Shown here in pieces: positions 37,831 to 52,169 of a DNA stretch of 64,000 nucleotides (within the stretch, counting starts at the first letter, position 1; each line of letters begins with the position of its first letter). The position numbers and the translations under genes are program-made. This DNA is from Diphasiastrum complanatum (Eukaryota > Streptophyta > Lycopodiopsida > Lycopodiales > Lycopodiaceae), in contig CM055094.1 in the NCBI GenBank assembly GCA_029204225.1, positions 68,686,071-68,750,070 of the forward strand. The letters are read 5' to 3'. The notes under the pieces were generated by a model that saw only the letters and a list, made by a program, of their open reading frames with translations, ran no database searches and was not told the origin of the DNA.

Positions 37831-37835
<5 letters not shown>
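37406..37835 (+). pseudogene. N4/N6 DNA methylase-like remnant, downstream part
   Basis: After the copia element the interrupted frame resumes (SLKSPRRTFNYTVIEFMV), resembling the segment in which these enzymes go on to an Asn/Glu strand. A stop and frame change follow. The frame 37504-37835 then reads MGDSSIIDL, later KSPHLIYFLVELCCTDSRVV, and then GDPFIGCNGTLHA and FITVDSDQKVLDHA. The last pieces resemble the S-adenosylmethionine-binding motif of beta-class DNA methylases (DPFxGxGT, then a strand ending in an acidic residue), with one extra residue in the glycine loop. The order catalytic motif first, cofactor motif last fits the beta class. The remnant runs into an (AT)n tract. Function lost; ancestry could be a host gene or a mobile element. 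Confidence 0.5.

Positions 37836-37836
<1 letters not shown>

Positions 37837-37885
<49 letters not shown>
37837..37885. repeat. (AT)n microsatellite
   Basis: About 24 uninterrupted AT units directly after the methylase-like remnant. Confidence 0.97.
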
Positions 37886-37888
<3 letters not shown>

Positions 37889-38440
37889 TCCAGGGTCGAT
37901 TCTAGTGTCGAGTCGAAATAAGAAATAGATGAAAGGTTGAAATGAGTGGGTCAAATTTTTTATTTCATCTATCAATCAAATCTAAAGGTCAACTTAGTTT
38001 TTGATCCGATTCGACTCAGACCCAAGGTCAATTGTATTTCAATCATGAACTAGGACAATCTTTATTTCTACAATTCCTTGACAAGATCTCAGCCTAGTTG
38101 CCATTCCTTCTATCTTGTATTGGATCAATTTATAGAGAGAGGTTTAAATCTTGACCTTGAAAATCATTTTGGCTTTAAATTTGAAAATCAATAGTCAATT
38201 TGGATCATATTGTTGGGTTAGATTGTGGATCAACTTAGTTCAATCCAATTCGATTCATTGACCCATGCCAAGGATCGATTTAGATTTCGATCCCACTTAT
38301 TTTGACCTTGGCCTATTTTGACCCTTCAACTGTTGGTCATAAAGTTCAATATTCTATTTCTACCCTCAAGATCGTTTTTTATTTTGACCCTGAAAATCGA
38401 TAAGAATTATTGGGTCGGGTTGTGGATTTTTTTCGATCCA
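37886..38440. other. No gene recognised
   Basis: Repetitive-looking phrases such as TTTTGACC, GGTCAATT and GATTCGA recur, but no ordered repeat or ORF with a motif could be established. Confidence 0.4.
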
Positions 38441-38530
38441 AAGAAGGTGATCTACAAAGCCAATGATTGTGAATGTGCAAGCCAAGGGATTGACACAATT
38501 CCTATTTTCCTCTCTACTAATAGAAGGTTG
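38441..38530 (+). pseudogene. Small copia protease-region fragment
   Basis: Encodes VIYKANDCECASQGIDTIPI, recognisably related to the residues just after the protease active site of the intact element (SIYTANDFECPIEGIGNIPL). Only about 90 bp survive. Confidence 0.65.
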
Positions 38531-38689
38531 CTTTGACATGTTCACTACTAGCTAGGAAATAGATAATTTACTCATAGTAATGGCATTCATTCCCATACAA
38601 CAAATAGAATTTATCTCTAAATTAAGTCTTATAATTCACTATTGATTTGATTTCACATGGAAGAAATTGTTAGTAATTTTAGAAGAATC

Positions 38690-39410
38690 ACCACCTTTAG
38701 TGATGACATAGTAGGTTGTTATTAAGGCCCTTCACATGACAATGAATCTCAAGTTTTGTCCACTTTTTGTGGTGGAGTTGATTCAAAAAGCTATTCAAGG
38801 GATCGATATGGCATGATGAATAGAATCTTGTTTGAAGACTCTGCTTTTCCAGTACCCCTCGAATTATACGAACTACTAAATCGATGAATAACAAAAAATT
38901 CATCTAGTAAACACGATTGTTTCATTGACAAAATGTGTTCCTCAATCACTGACAATCTCAATTGGATAGCCAAATCGAACAATAATGTTCTCGTATAGAA
39001 GCTTGACAGTAGTTTTTGCATCAGCAACATGAACTGCTCTTGCTTCAACTCATTTGGTCATATAGTCCATTGCTACAATAATATATCTAGCTTGAGTACC
39101 TCGTGTCATAGGATGAATAGGACCAACATAATCAAGTCCCCATTTTTCAAATGGTACTTGTGCTTAAACTTGATGTAAAGGCTTGTATTTTAGTTTTGTA
39201 GGACTGAATAGGCCACCAACATCCTGATTGCAAATTTTTTTAAAATAGTGATATCAGATGAAAATCATTCCATTATGTAAAATTATAATTAGATCGGGTA
39301 CTTCATGTGGTAAAACACATCTTCTAAGAATATCATTAGCTCCACATCGATACAATTGACCAACAATCAATTGATAAGGTTGTGCTTTTAAAATCAATCA
39401 CCTTTGAACG
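38690..39410 (-). pseudogene. Ty3/gypsy integrase fragment
   Basis: On the minus strand the order is LYRCGANDILRRCVLPHEVPD (end of the RT-RNase H linker into the integrase zinc-finger region), then QDVGGLFSPTKLK. Next come WGLDYVGPIHPMTRGTQARY with the first catalytic Asp, AMDYMTK, and YPIEIVSD followed by GTHF with the second Asp. A weak QAESSN-like stretch corresponds to the region of the catalytic Glu. Several stops occur, for example in the tryptophan after MTK and in the residue after VSD, so it is dead. It is the only gypsy sequence I found here; no LTR is attached. Confidence 0.85.
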
Positions 39411-40618
39411 CGAAATCTTTTGAAATGAGAAGTGGCGGAGGACCATTTTTTTTTTAAGCCGTTAAGATTTTTTAAAATTCTCATAAATTTTGAACCTTCA
39501 AATAGAAAAGAAAAAATTTATTTATAAGATACTGCATTTTGCAAAAATATAAAACTTACACTAAGTGATTAGGTTCAATTTGTTAAAAAAATATATAAAC
39601 ATTAGCTGTGATCAATTTGTTATTATGAAAAATAACTGTTAAATTAAGTGAATTCAAAATTTCATAACATTATAATATTTGATTTTTTCTTAAAAATGCA
39701 ATATAAAACATCTTGATGTGATTTTGAAAGCTTGTTAAAAATTTTATCTTAATATTTTGGTATTTAAAGAAATGATTCAAATGCAAAATTAAAAAATATT
39801 TGACTAACTAGCTAATATGAATAATTAGTAAACTTAAATAACACAGACACCTAAAAATCAACAAATTCCAAAAATAACCATCCTTAGTAAAAATATTGAT
39901 CATCTTTTTACGTGTCTGCCCGTTTGGACAACACATGCACTGGTTGTCTCGCTACCACTAAATAAAATTAGAATCTAGTGAGCTGGATGAAAAAACATAT
40001 CAATTAATTTATTTACAAATTGTTGTGGCTTTTGGTATGGAGAAGCCATAGAACCAATCATGGGATTCTTTAGCTTTTTTGTCACTACAGAAAATTCAAA
40101 ATGATTTCCAAAATCAATACTTCCTACAATGTTGTAATGCAGCATTAACCTCTTGCCATCGGTTAAAAATAGTCAATAGAGAGATATTCAATATCATTAT
40201 AAAGGCGAGCACCACCAAAATTTCTTACATTTGGCTTAAACCTACAATTATTAAGAAAAAATGACTAGAAAATGGTTAGTCCAATTGATAGAAAATGTTT
40301 AGAGCAGAGGAATAGTTATAAATGTGTTCAGGCGAAATCAAAACAGTTACTTACCAAATTGCATTCTCGATTCAGCAATTGCAAACTTCGAGAAGCACTT
40401 TCTGCAACGCCAACTTGTTGCCAACTGGAGTGGAATACCATTATCCTCCACAATGGAAATGTAGTGACCTCCAAGAAACCAACAACAACCTCCCTCATCT
40501 CAATATATTTAAAAGGGCAGTCGTCATTCAACGAGCCCGCCAGTTTAAAGCCATAAGAAATGTATGCGATGCAAAGAATGTATGGTCTTCTTTTCACAAA
40601 CTTCGTGATTTTTCTTGC
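39411..40618. other. No gene recognised
   Basis: Very AT-rich, especially 39.45-39.9 kb. ORFs at 40079-40597 overlap in several frames and show no motif. Confidence 0.4.
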
Positions 40619-40729
<111 letters not shown>

Positions 40730-40979
40730 CAGGCACGAAGAAGTGGACTTGCAAGTATTGTGGGAATACTTATGGAGGTGTCCCCATTTGAATAAGGCGC
40801 ATCTTTTACATCTTCGAGGATGTTAAAATTCACAAGCTAGTTTGGACCATTTTTGGTCACATGCATTGTAATTGGCAAGATGGCCAGGTAAATAGATGCC
40901 ACACATTAGATGTTTGATATTTGCTATTTGGTGTTGAGTAATTTGGATTTAAGAGATTGATTTGGAAGTTCATATACTA

Positions 40980-41880
40980 TACTATGCATGTGGTAGTCCA
41001 CACGTGTGAAGGGAATTGCATGAATTTGAGCCTTCAAGTGGAGTTGTGAAGCTAGGAAACACTAAATTGGTTGGTGTTTTAGCTATAGGATCTCAATTAA
41101 ATCAATTCAAGGTGATTTGATTCACTAGCATCATAGATTTTAATCAATTCAAGGCTTTGATTGATTCTTTATGATTATCTATAATTAATATCTCCATTAT
41201 TGATCAGATTGAGTTCTTGTAGGATCTGATTTGGAATGTTTAGGTTTCTAATACCAAGTTCTAATCATTTCTTATCTAAAAGATCAAATTAGCAAGTTTT
41301 ACTTGCTTTCTCATATTTGATTCAAGGCAAGTTTTGGAAAAAATCTCGAGGAGTAGCATTCGAGCATTGGAGAGATAGAAGGATTGAAGGTTTTTGAGTT
41401 TATTTTGGTTCTTCTCATGTGTGTGAGAGACCTCCTGAGAGTGATTTAGGTTCAGCTCAAATCATTTTGCATTTACTCATCTTTATGATCATTTTTTGTC
41501 AAAATTGTGATCTTGGTAGCTTGTGCTTGGAAGGTAGATTGTTTTGATTCTTATGTAAAGTATTAGTATGATCTTATAAGAGTAATTTAGAGTGGCATTT
41601 ATGTGCAATTAGATCTTATTTTATCAGGTTGACTGGATCTTTATAAGCCTTGTGAAGTTTAGATCAAGGAGTCGTCATCTTTTGATCATTTTTCTACATC
41701 AAGCAAGCTAGTTTCATTTTGAATTTTTCAATAGAATCGGTTGAGCTCAAGATCCAATAGATCTTGTTGAGAATTCATTTGTTGATCATTCTCGGGTCCC
41801 TAGATAGTGGGATAGGCAGTTCTTGCATCCTTTCTATTATGTATCCATTCTTATAGAATTAATCTCTTGTTTAGAGGAAG
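40980..41880 (+). other. Probable leader region of a truncated copia element
   Basis: A TAGTCCACACGTGTGAA stretch near 40990 resembles the LTR end of the intact element (CAGTCCACACGTGTGAAATT), but no primer site follows. The interval then leads to a gag start at 41881, so it is probably decayed LTR plus untranslated leader. Confidence 0.4.
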
Positions 41881-42240
41881 ATGGCATCAATGAATGTTTA
41901 CCTTTTGGATTCTAGTGATAGATTGAACAAATCAAACTATTCCATATGGAATTAAGAATGGAATCAATCCTTGTAAGCAAGATTTGATGGACATCGTGAG
42001 TGGTGAGGAGGAGGATCCCATCCACCCTCAAGAATCCACTAGATACAAGAAGACGTGCAAACTAGCCCTCCATCGTATCAAAATGAATGTAGCCAATGAA
42101 CTCCTAAAGGAAGTAGGAGAGTATTCCTTGGCCCAAGAGGCATGGAAATCCCTTAAAAAAGTGTATGAGTCAAAGAACACTACTAGATTGTTTGCTTTGA
42201 AGCACCAAATTGGGAGAGAGTGCTTATTCATATGTTCTAA
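41881..42240 (+). pseudogene. Copia gag fragment related to the intact element
   Basis: ATG 41881 opens MASMNVYLLDSSDRLNKSNY, followed by SIWN and stops. A shifted frame from about 41984 reads YKKTCKLALHRIKMNV, SLAQEAWKSLKKVYESKN and TTRLFALKHQI. This is the same gag type as at 32.7 kb but clearly diverged. Homology ends near 42230, just before the dispersed repeat at 42290; no protease or pol follows. Confidence 0.85.
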
Positions 42241-42289
42241 GGGTCAAGGAGTTAAACATGTCAAAAATAGGATAGATAATGTAAGGCGG

Positions 42290-42560
42290 AAGCTCCCTAC
42301 TTCCAATGCATGACTATGCCTATCAAAAATTGAACAAAGCAATAGTGATGAAAATCACGTTCAATTTTTAGCAACTAACTTTGAAATTGCTAATTACTAA
42401 GTGATTACGTAGCCAAACATTAAGTATTGAATTCTCGGACAATTTCTATCAGTTACAAAAGCAATATAGAGATGCATGCATTTTGACATATACTGAACGC
42501 AATAAGAAGATAGTATTGATTTAGTGTTCAAACACGATTTACAACTTCTTTTACTTCTGT
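42290..42560. repeat. Unclassified dispersed repeat, copy 2
   Basis: Partner of 28465-28760 in the same orientation, with the same block order. It begins a few tens of bases after the truncated gag, so the truncation could have been caused by this sequence. Confidence 0.6.
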
Positions 42561-43721
42561 AGTTACGGTTCTTTATGGTTCTTCTTCTTATTAGCATAGT
42601 TACAAAGCAGAAGCGTTACTCATATTTCAACATGTATTTCATGGGAGCCCTAGTCATGAATGCCGAAAAAGTCAACCACAGAAGAAAAAACTGAGAAAGA
42701 AAAGTTTCGGGTAAAAACGAGACCGGGAAATATGGATTCAGTGTCAAGGAATCACAGGATTCCTAACAACAAAGTTTGGGGAATTAACGAACTGTGTGGG
42801 CCAAGTGGCTACACAACAGACCAGAAAACCAGAAATGAGCAGTAGGTGCACGACCCTTGAAAAATCAAAGAAAGGCCAAAAACAAAGGTACCCCAAGAAA
42901 AATGAAGGCCACACCCAAAATTTGGATAATAAATGCCAAAACACCTTGGAGGCTATAAAAATTGGGAGGTACACCCACTAGCCATTGACATTTTGGGCTT
43001 CTAGGGTGTACAAAAGGGAAAACTTGAATGGCCTCCCTAGCCTTTGACAAAAATGACATCTTGGCTAGTTTTGGAAGGGAGCCAAAAAATTAAATTTGAA
43101 GCTTGATTCGGGTGCATTAAATGAGTTTCTCTGATTTTTTTAGTGCATGTTGAAGTTGAGAGAGATATTGCCAAAAATCATAGATTAAGGAGCGCTTTTG
43201 CATTCCTCCACATAAGGTCAAGGATTCAATTTCAGTCCTCTACGCAAATGAGGAAATCCAAGCCAGTGAAAAGGCTTATATGGGTCTTTCAATAAGAGAT
43301 GAATAATTAAAAGACTTAGTTTTCCCTTCTTGAGATCAAGAATTAGACTCCAATTGGCTACACAAACGAGGACATACACACAAAAATTGACATGTGTGGA
43401 TATGTCTATGATTAATTGTCCTATTATATTGAAATCATAATCCAATTAGGTGACTACTGCTTGGTTTACCTAGTTATCGGTTGAATTACTACTTATACAC
43501 TTTGACAAAGTGTTTTTATGATCAAGTACCTCACATTATGGTTTACTTTAGCCAATTTGTAGATCATAGGATTATGAGGCCTTTAAGCAACCCCAAGGTT
43601 TTCAAATTATGAAATTAAGCATGTCTTCACTTCTTAGCTTGTTCTATTTGCACTACTGGTTTTTCTCTTGTATATGCTCATTTTTTTTTTTTGGCAGATT
43701 GGAGTTGAAGCCTTGACGTCA
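42561..43721. other. No gene recognised
   Basis: ORFs at 42660-42981 overlap in different frames and carry no motif. Nothing else is supported. Confidence 0.4.
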
Positions 43722-44081
43722 AGGAAAGGAAAGGAATTCATAGCCAACTCACTAATTTTTGTGTGCACTATTGTTGCAAACTTGCAACCTGTCCTTTTCG
43801 TGAAAAAGAAGGGCACTCCTAATATTTAAGTTGACACATACATACATGACTCAATAGGAATTTTGTTAATATGAATTTATGCCTCCACACTTGTACGTTC
43901 CTTGAGTTTAGAAGAGAACCATGGAGAAAAGGAAGTCCTAACCAACTCACTAACATGCACTATTGTTTGCAATCTCTTTCTTTGTTGTTAAAAAGAAGTA
44001 CAACCCAAATATTTGAGCCATATACAAACATGACTCATTACAAAATTTTGTACTTATTCTTAAGCTTGCACACTTGTAACA
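43722..44081. repeat. Degenerate tandem duplication, about 200-bp unit
   Basis: Blocks AAGGAA.T, CCAACTCACTAA, TGCACTATTGTT, AAAAAGAAG, AATATTT.AG, CATACA.ACATGACTCA and CACACTTGTA occur in the same order in 43722-43902 and 43924-44081. Confidence 0.6.
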
Positions 44082-44144
44082 TAACGTGTTTGGATGAGTG
44101 AATAGTCATGAACCCACTACAATCCAACATAGGAGGCACTATCC

Positions 44145-44171
44145 ATATATATATATATATATATATATATA
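44145..44171. repeat. (AT)n microsatellite
   Basis: About 13 AT units. Confidence 0.95.
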
Positions 44172-44457
44172 ATGCTCTAACAATGTTCTTGGATAAGCAT
44201 ATTGGCAAACCATGGCTGCAATGACAATCGAAGGACCATGTCCGACCAATAGTGGTGGATGCTTTTGCATCTCTCAAGCACTCACCAACCTTCTTATATC
44301 GTTGGATGGCCCATGACTACCATGGCAACCTTAGTCCCCTACGCACTAACCCAATGTTTTCCGTTGATCAAATATAATTGTAGCATCATTCTATTGAGTT
44401 TGGCATGTCTTAGTCAAGAAACACAATAAATTGGTTTCACTTTGTCTAAAACAAAAT

Positions 44458-44530
44458 TCCATTGTCGGGATTTGAACCCGGGTCGCCTGGGTGAAAGCTT
44501 GATATCCTAATCGGACTAGACGACAATGGA
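44458..44530 (-). tRNA. tRNA-Glu (anticodon TTC), possibly a decaying copy
   Basis: The minus strand begins TCCATTGTCG and ends CAATGGA, giving a perfect 7-bp acceptor stem over 73 nt. The anticodon loop CTTTCAC gives TTC (Glu). The B box GGTTCAAATCC fits the consensus exactly, and a run of four T follows the 3' end as a Pol III terminator. However, the anticodon stem has two non-pairing positions (A-A and A-C) and the T stem one C-A mismatch, so it may be a pseudogene or a poorly expressed copy. No intron. Confidence 0.75.
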
Positions 44531-44924
44531 ATTGATATATACTAAGAAATTGTGTAACTTAATGTCATATAAAAGTCTCACTTGTGAGACCAAAAAGCAA
44601 ATGTCATTTGATGCTCACATATCCTTGTCTATAACCCCAATGTTATAGGTGTACCAAGATGCCTTTTGTTTGAGCCATATGGCACCATGTTCAACTTTTT
44701 TTTTTATGCAACCAATTATGCAATATATTACAAATTATCAATTTCATTAAACTTTGAACTAGACTTGTTCAACCCATAAAACGAGTGGTATCATGAGCAA
44801 GAAACAAATGATGAGTAAAAGATAGACCCACCAACTGTGTATCCTATATTTACCCTCTTTAGCATCTTTTCTAGATTTTATCATTAACAAATGGGTTGAA
44901 ATTCAATAAAAAGGAGGAGACAAG

Positions 44925-46460
44925 GGAATCTTGGTAACAACTTTTCCAAATGCACCATGCATGAAGGATAGAAAGTGCTCGAAGAACTACCCAAGGAATT
45001 TCATTTATGAAACATCGGTGGTGAAGGGGTATGTTTCATATAGGCATAGGGAGAACGAAGTGATGGTGCGTTCACATGGAGTGGAGTTAGATAACAGGTG
45101 GGTTGTACTGTACAACAGGTGGTTGACACTACATTTTCAGTGCCACTTGAACGTGGAGGTATGTGTACATATACGTAGTGTGAAGTATTTGTACAAGTAC
45201 ATGTACAAAAAGGGAACTGATATGATTATGGCGGGGGATGTAGAGGGTGGTGGTCAGACATCAGGACGAGTGGATGAGATAGAGCAATTTCTTAATGCTC
45301 GATACTTCTTAGTCAGTGAGTCATGTTGGCGATTGTTGGGGCTTTCTATGGGTGCACATAAGCCCGTGGTGACCCGGTTGGCAGTTCATCTCCTTGGACA
45401 AGAATTGGTGTACTTCAGTGACGGAGTGGATTTAGAGGAGGTCGTAGATGGGCGTTCACCACTTTGATAGCTGAATAGAAGTGGTGATTCAGAGGCTCGA
45501 GAGTTGTTGTACAAGACTTGCCGAGATAGTATTGGTATAACAAGAGAACGCATAGGTGGACCTGTCAAATCAACATGCGAATGACCCCTACCATTGGTCG
45601 CATGTATTTTGTACACCCCTTCTGAAGGGGGTAGGTTCTATATGCGAGCTCTTTGGCTCATGTCAGAGGTGCAACCAGCTTTGAGGACTTGCGCACAACT
45701 GATGGTGTGTTGTTTCAGTCATTCAGAGATGCTTGCAGACACATACTTTTGATAAATGACGCGAATGAGTCGAGTTGCTACTTGCGCGAGGCAGTGTCAT
45801 GGGGCAACATTGAGGAGTCGTGCAATATTGACCCCATTGAACAAAGATGTGTATGAGATCAATGCGAGGGTTGTTGAGCAGCTTCCGGGTGACATTTTCA
45901 CCTTTTATAGAGCCGATAGTGTTGTTGAGTGTGAAGGCTCTAATGTCCACCCTATAGAGTATTTGAATAGCGTACAACCAAGTGGATGTCCTCCACATAA
46001 GTTGGTGCTGAAGATTGGGTTGATTGTGATGTTGTTATGATCAATAGCATCGCACAAGGGATTGTGCAATGGCACAAGATTGATTATCCTCAGATTGGGT
46101 AGACAGGACATAGAGACAGAGATAGTGATCGGGAAGAATATAGGGAGTAGAGTCCTTATTCCACGTATTTCTATAGTGCCAAGTGATTTGAATATACCGT
46201 TTGAATTGCAGAGGGTCCAGTTTCCTATCAGAGCAGCATTTGCCATGACAATAAACAAAGCACAAGGGGCAAACTATGGACACGATTTAATTGTATTTGC
46301 CTCGGCCTGTGTTTAGTCATGGGTAGTTGTATGTTGCACTTTCAAGAGTGCGAAATGCAGCAAGTCTTCGTGTGCTGATTACTAACAAGGACAATCAATT
46401 TATGGATGTGGATAGAGTGGCAAGGTACACTCAAAACATTGTGTATTCAAAAGTGTTGTA
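44925..46460 (+). pseudogene. Helitron Rep/helicase remnant with internal deletion
   Basis: The first frame (44931-45467) matches the region between the Rep and helicase parts of plant Helitron proteins: PCMKDRKCSKNYPR, CHLNVEVC, VKYLYKYMYK, DEIEQFLNARYF, ESCWRLLG. After frame changes, 45600-45750 gives GRFYMRALLAHVRGATSFED. The sequence then jumps to the end of the PIF1-type helicase: LTPLNKDVYEINA, HPIEYLNSVQPSGCPPHKL, then CNGTRLI, RVLIPRISIVPSD and PIRAAFAMTINKAQG (46062-46316). The frame carries on past a stop to QLYVALSRVRNAASLRVLIT and ends TAG at 46460. The catalytic Rep domain and the Walker A/B part of the helicase are missing, so it is inactive. Helitron termini were not located. 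Confidence 0.88.
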
Positions 46461-46565
46461 GTAGCAAGTTTGAAGTGATGTTTATGGTTTATGGTTTCGA
46501 GATGCAAGGGATAGTTAGAGTTAAAATTGGAGTTAGACTTAGCATTTGGGATGTAGGGTAGAGTT

Positions 46566-47402
46566 TTGGATGATCAAGAGAAAACCATACTGACGGGAAG
46601 GATATTGGCTCCAAAGCCAATTGATCTTTCAAGCCTCCTGACCGTTCCTATCCCGGTTACATCAGATGTTGCGCCAGCAGTCGAAGTAGCAGCTACCACC
46701 GCTATGGAGATTGATGCTGCACCATCCCAACCAGATACAGTTCCAGCCGTGGCTATGATTACAGATGGAGCTGCTGCTGCTACTGATTCTTCAAAGACGG
46801 CATCTGTCTCCTCATCCCAAAAGCAGCAGAGTGTATCTAGCTCGGATGTTGATGCAACTCAATCCGACACATCAGAAAAGACACGAGTAGCTGCAGAAGG
46901 CGACACTGGGACACCTGTTGAAGATGATGATGAATCAGCTAACCAGCCCCAGTGGTTTTGTACTATGACAGAGAGATCCAAGAACTTAGTGGCTGAAGTT
47001 TATGAGTTGGACAAGTACCACCAAAAGCTCACCATGGAGTTTGTCAACTTAGAGAGAAGATGCCAAGACTCTCTAAAGGAGTCCTACGAGAAGATCGATT
47101 CGCTCAAATCAGACAACATGAAGCTGATTGAACGAAATCGTTCTCTCGAAACACAGCTTCAAATTGTAATAACTGAAGTTGATTCTTTGAAGCACACTAA
47201 TAAGACAATTGAGGCCAAGTTTGAAAATTTTCAGACTCAAAATAATTCTTTGAAACAACAACTGTTGGCTGCGAATCAACACAATGTCGCTCTCCAGAAA
47301 TATTTGCAGGAGGAGCGAATGTCACGAATAAAAGCAGAAGTTGCTCTTTCTCTCTACAGCAATGCAAGCTCGCTCATAGTAGTCCTCACAAAGCTAAACT
47401 AG
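46566..47402 (+). CDS. Unidentified acidic/coiled-coil protein ORF
   Basis: A 278-codon ORF starting 106 bp after the Helitron remnant. Residues 1-125 are low in complexity, rich in Ala, Pro, Thr, Ser, Val, Asp (AVEVAATTAMEIDAAPSQPD). Residues 135-265 form a predicted long coiled coil with regular Leu/Ile spacing (VNLERRCQDSLKESYEKIDS, NRSLETQLQIVITEVDSLK). The frame stops at TAG 47400 but stays coding-like for 48 more codons (LLKDAKALVEEELAELKELS) to TGA 47544, so the first stop may be a mutation or the true end. No zinc finger, protease or polymerase is present. It could be a host gene piece carried by the Helitron, a TE accessory ORF, or a gag-like protein. Function unknown. Confidence 0.5.
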   Translation: MDDQEKTILTGRILAPKPIDLSSLLTVPIPVTSDVAPAVEVAATTAMEIDAAPSQPDTVPAVAMITDGAAAATDSSKTASVSSSQKQQSVSSSDVDATQSDTSEKTRVAAEGDTGTPVEDDDESANQPQWFCTMTERSKNLVAEVYELDKYHQKLTMEFVNLERRCQDSLKESYEKIDSLKSDNMKLIERNRSLETQLQIVITEVDSLKHTNKTIEAKFENFQTQNNSLKQQLLAANQHNVALQKYLQEERMSRIKAEVALSLYSNASSLIVVLTKLN

Positions 47403-47659
47403 CTCCAAGGCCAGATGCTCAAAAATTTTCAAGTCGATTTCTTACAACTGCTCAAGGATGCGAAGGCACTTGTCGAGGAAGAGTTGGCTGAGCTAAAGGA
47501 GTTGTCTAGTGAAGCCACCCCATCTTGCAGCGGGCCCGACTCTTGACGAAGAATACCTTCAGGCCCTACTTCGCATTGATGACCTCACACATCGTTGAAG
47601 CACTGATACGGATGTTATAGCATCCATCGTTGGAACCATCAGTATAACAGCTCTCCCTC

Positions 47660-50790
<3,131 letters not shown>

Positions 50791-52169
50791 TATAATACTT
50801 TTATTTTTTTGTCATTCTATATCATCTACTACTAAACTTGTCAATCTGATCATTTTTTTCTTGTAGATTTATATCCATCCAATATAAATGAATGGGAGCC
50901 AAGTGGATCTCTTGCAGGTGTGTTAGATGTAGTACACACTGATATTGGACATTTGCAATATAGAGGTAGAACTGCACAAGATCTTGCTGATTGTGGAATC
51001 TTCTTTTATGAATCGATGTACATTCTTAATATAAACAAACATTTTGCACAAATAGTCCCAATTCCATTACCTAGTTTTGAAAGTGATGAATGGGTTGCTC
51101 CAAATGCTGTAGTATTAGAATCATTTCGTTGGAAAATATAAAATAATTAAAAAAATTCATTAAAGATAAGCACGAGTTCAAAAACAGTCTAAATAAGTTG
51201 GTTTATTTCTTTGAATATATTTGTGGATTTCTTTTCAAGTGTCAATGTACATAAAACTCCAACAATGTTTGTATGCAAAAATTTATCAGATAGTTTATTA
51301 TATGAACTTATGGATGAAGGTTGGGACAAAAAATCAGATGCAGAAATAGAATGCAGAATTAAAATGTCTTCCACGTGCCTTCGCTACAAATAGAAAAGCA
51401 AATGTTGAGCTTATGCTTCCATTATCAAAGATGGAAAAAGAACATGAGTAAATGGGTGCCACTCGATCAAGACTTGGAAGCCACTGGACATTCTAAGCAA
51501 CAAAGGATTGAAATAATATACAATGATGCACTTTTGACATGTGTTGAGGCGGAAGAAAATTGGAGGCCAAATTATATTAGGCAGGAACTATTGCTCCTAC
51601 AAGATGATATACTTTATAATTTCAAATTCATTTCAAATGGTAAACTCATAAGTAACTATAAACATTCTATTCTTTTTGTATAATTTCTTTGTATAATTTC
51701 TTATATAATCTTTATACAAAATGTAACATACTTTGTATTAAATTTATGCAGGTACGTAAAAGACATTAGCTCAAGATCAAATGCAGAGATATTGGCGAAA
51801 CTATCCAATTGATGGAAGAATACTGAGATTTACGATCAGAAAATAACATCCATCATCGTTACTCAAGATGAAAACACGAATCTTGTCTTTATCAATGTAG
51901 AAAAATTGCAATCCATTATTGTACTATGGATACGACTTGATTGTAAAAATCTATATATATATCAATAAAAATCTCATGAATGGGTTGTCTACATGTAAGA
52001 TTTTGTCTCCTTTTCCGGATGGTAATATATACATGTTAATAGTTAAAATCCTATTCAATAACTTTATCTTTATTTTCTATATTAGTATCAGGAGCTATCA
52101 AGGCAATAATCTTCTGTCCTATAATTTCACCTTCCTCATTATTAGGAAGGACTTATGTGCCTCTCTGAT

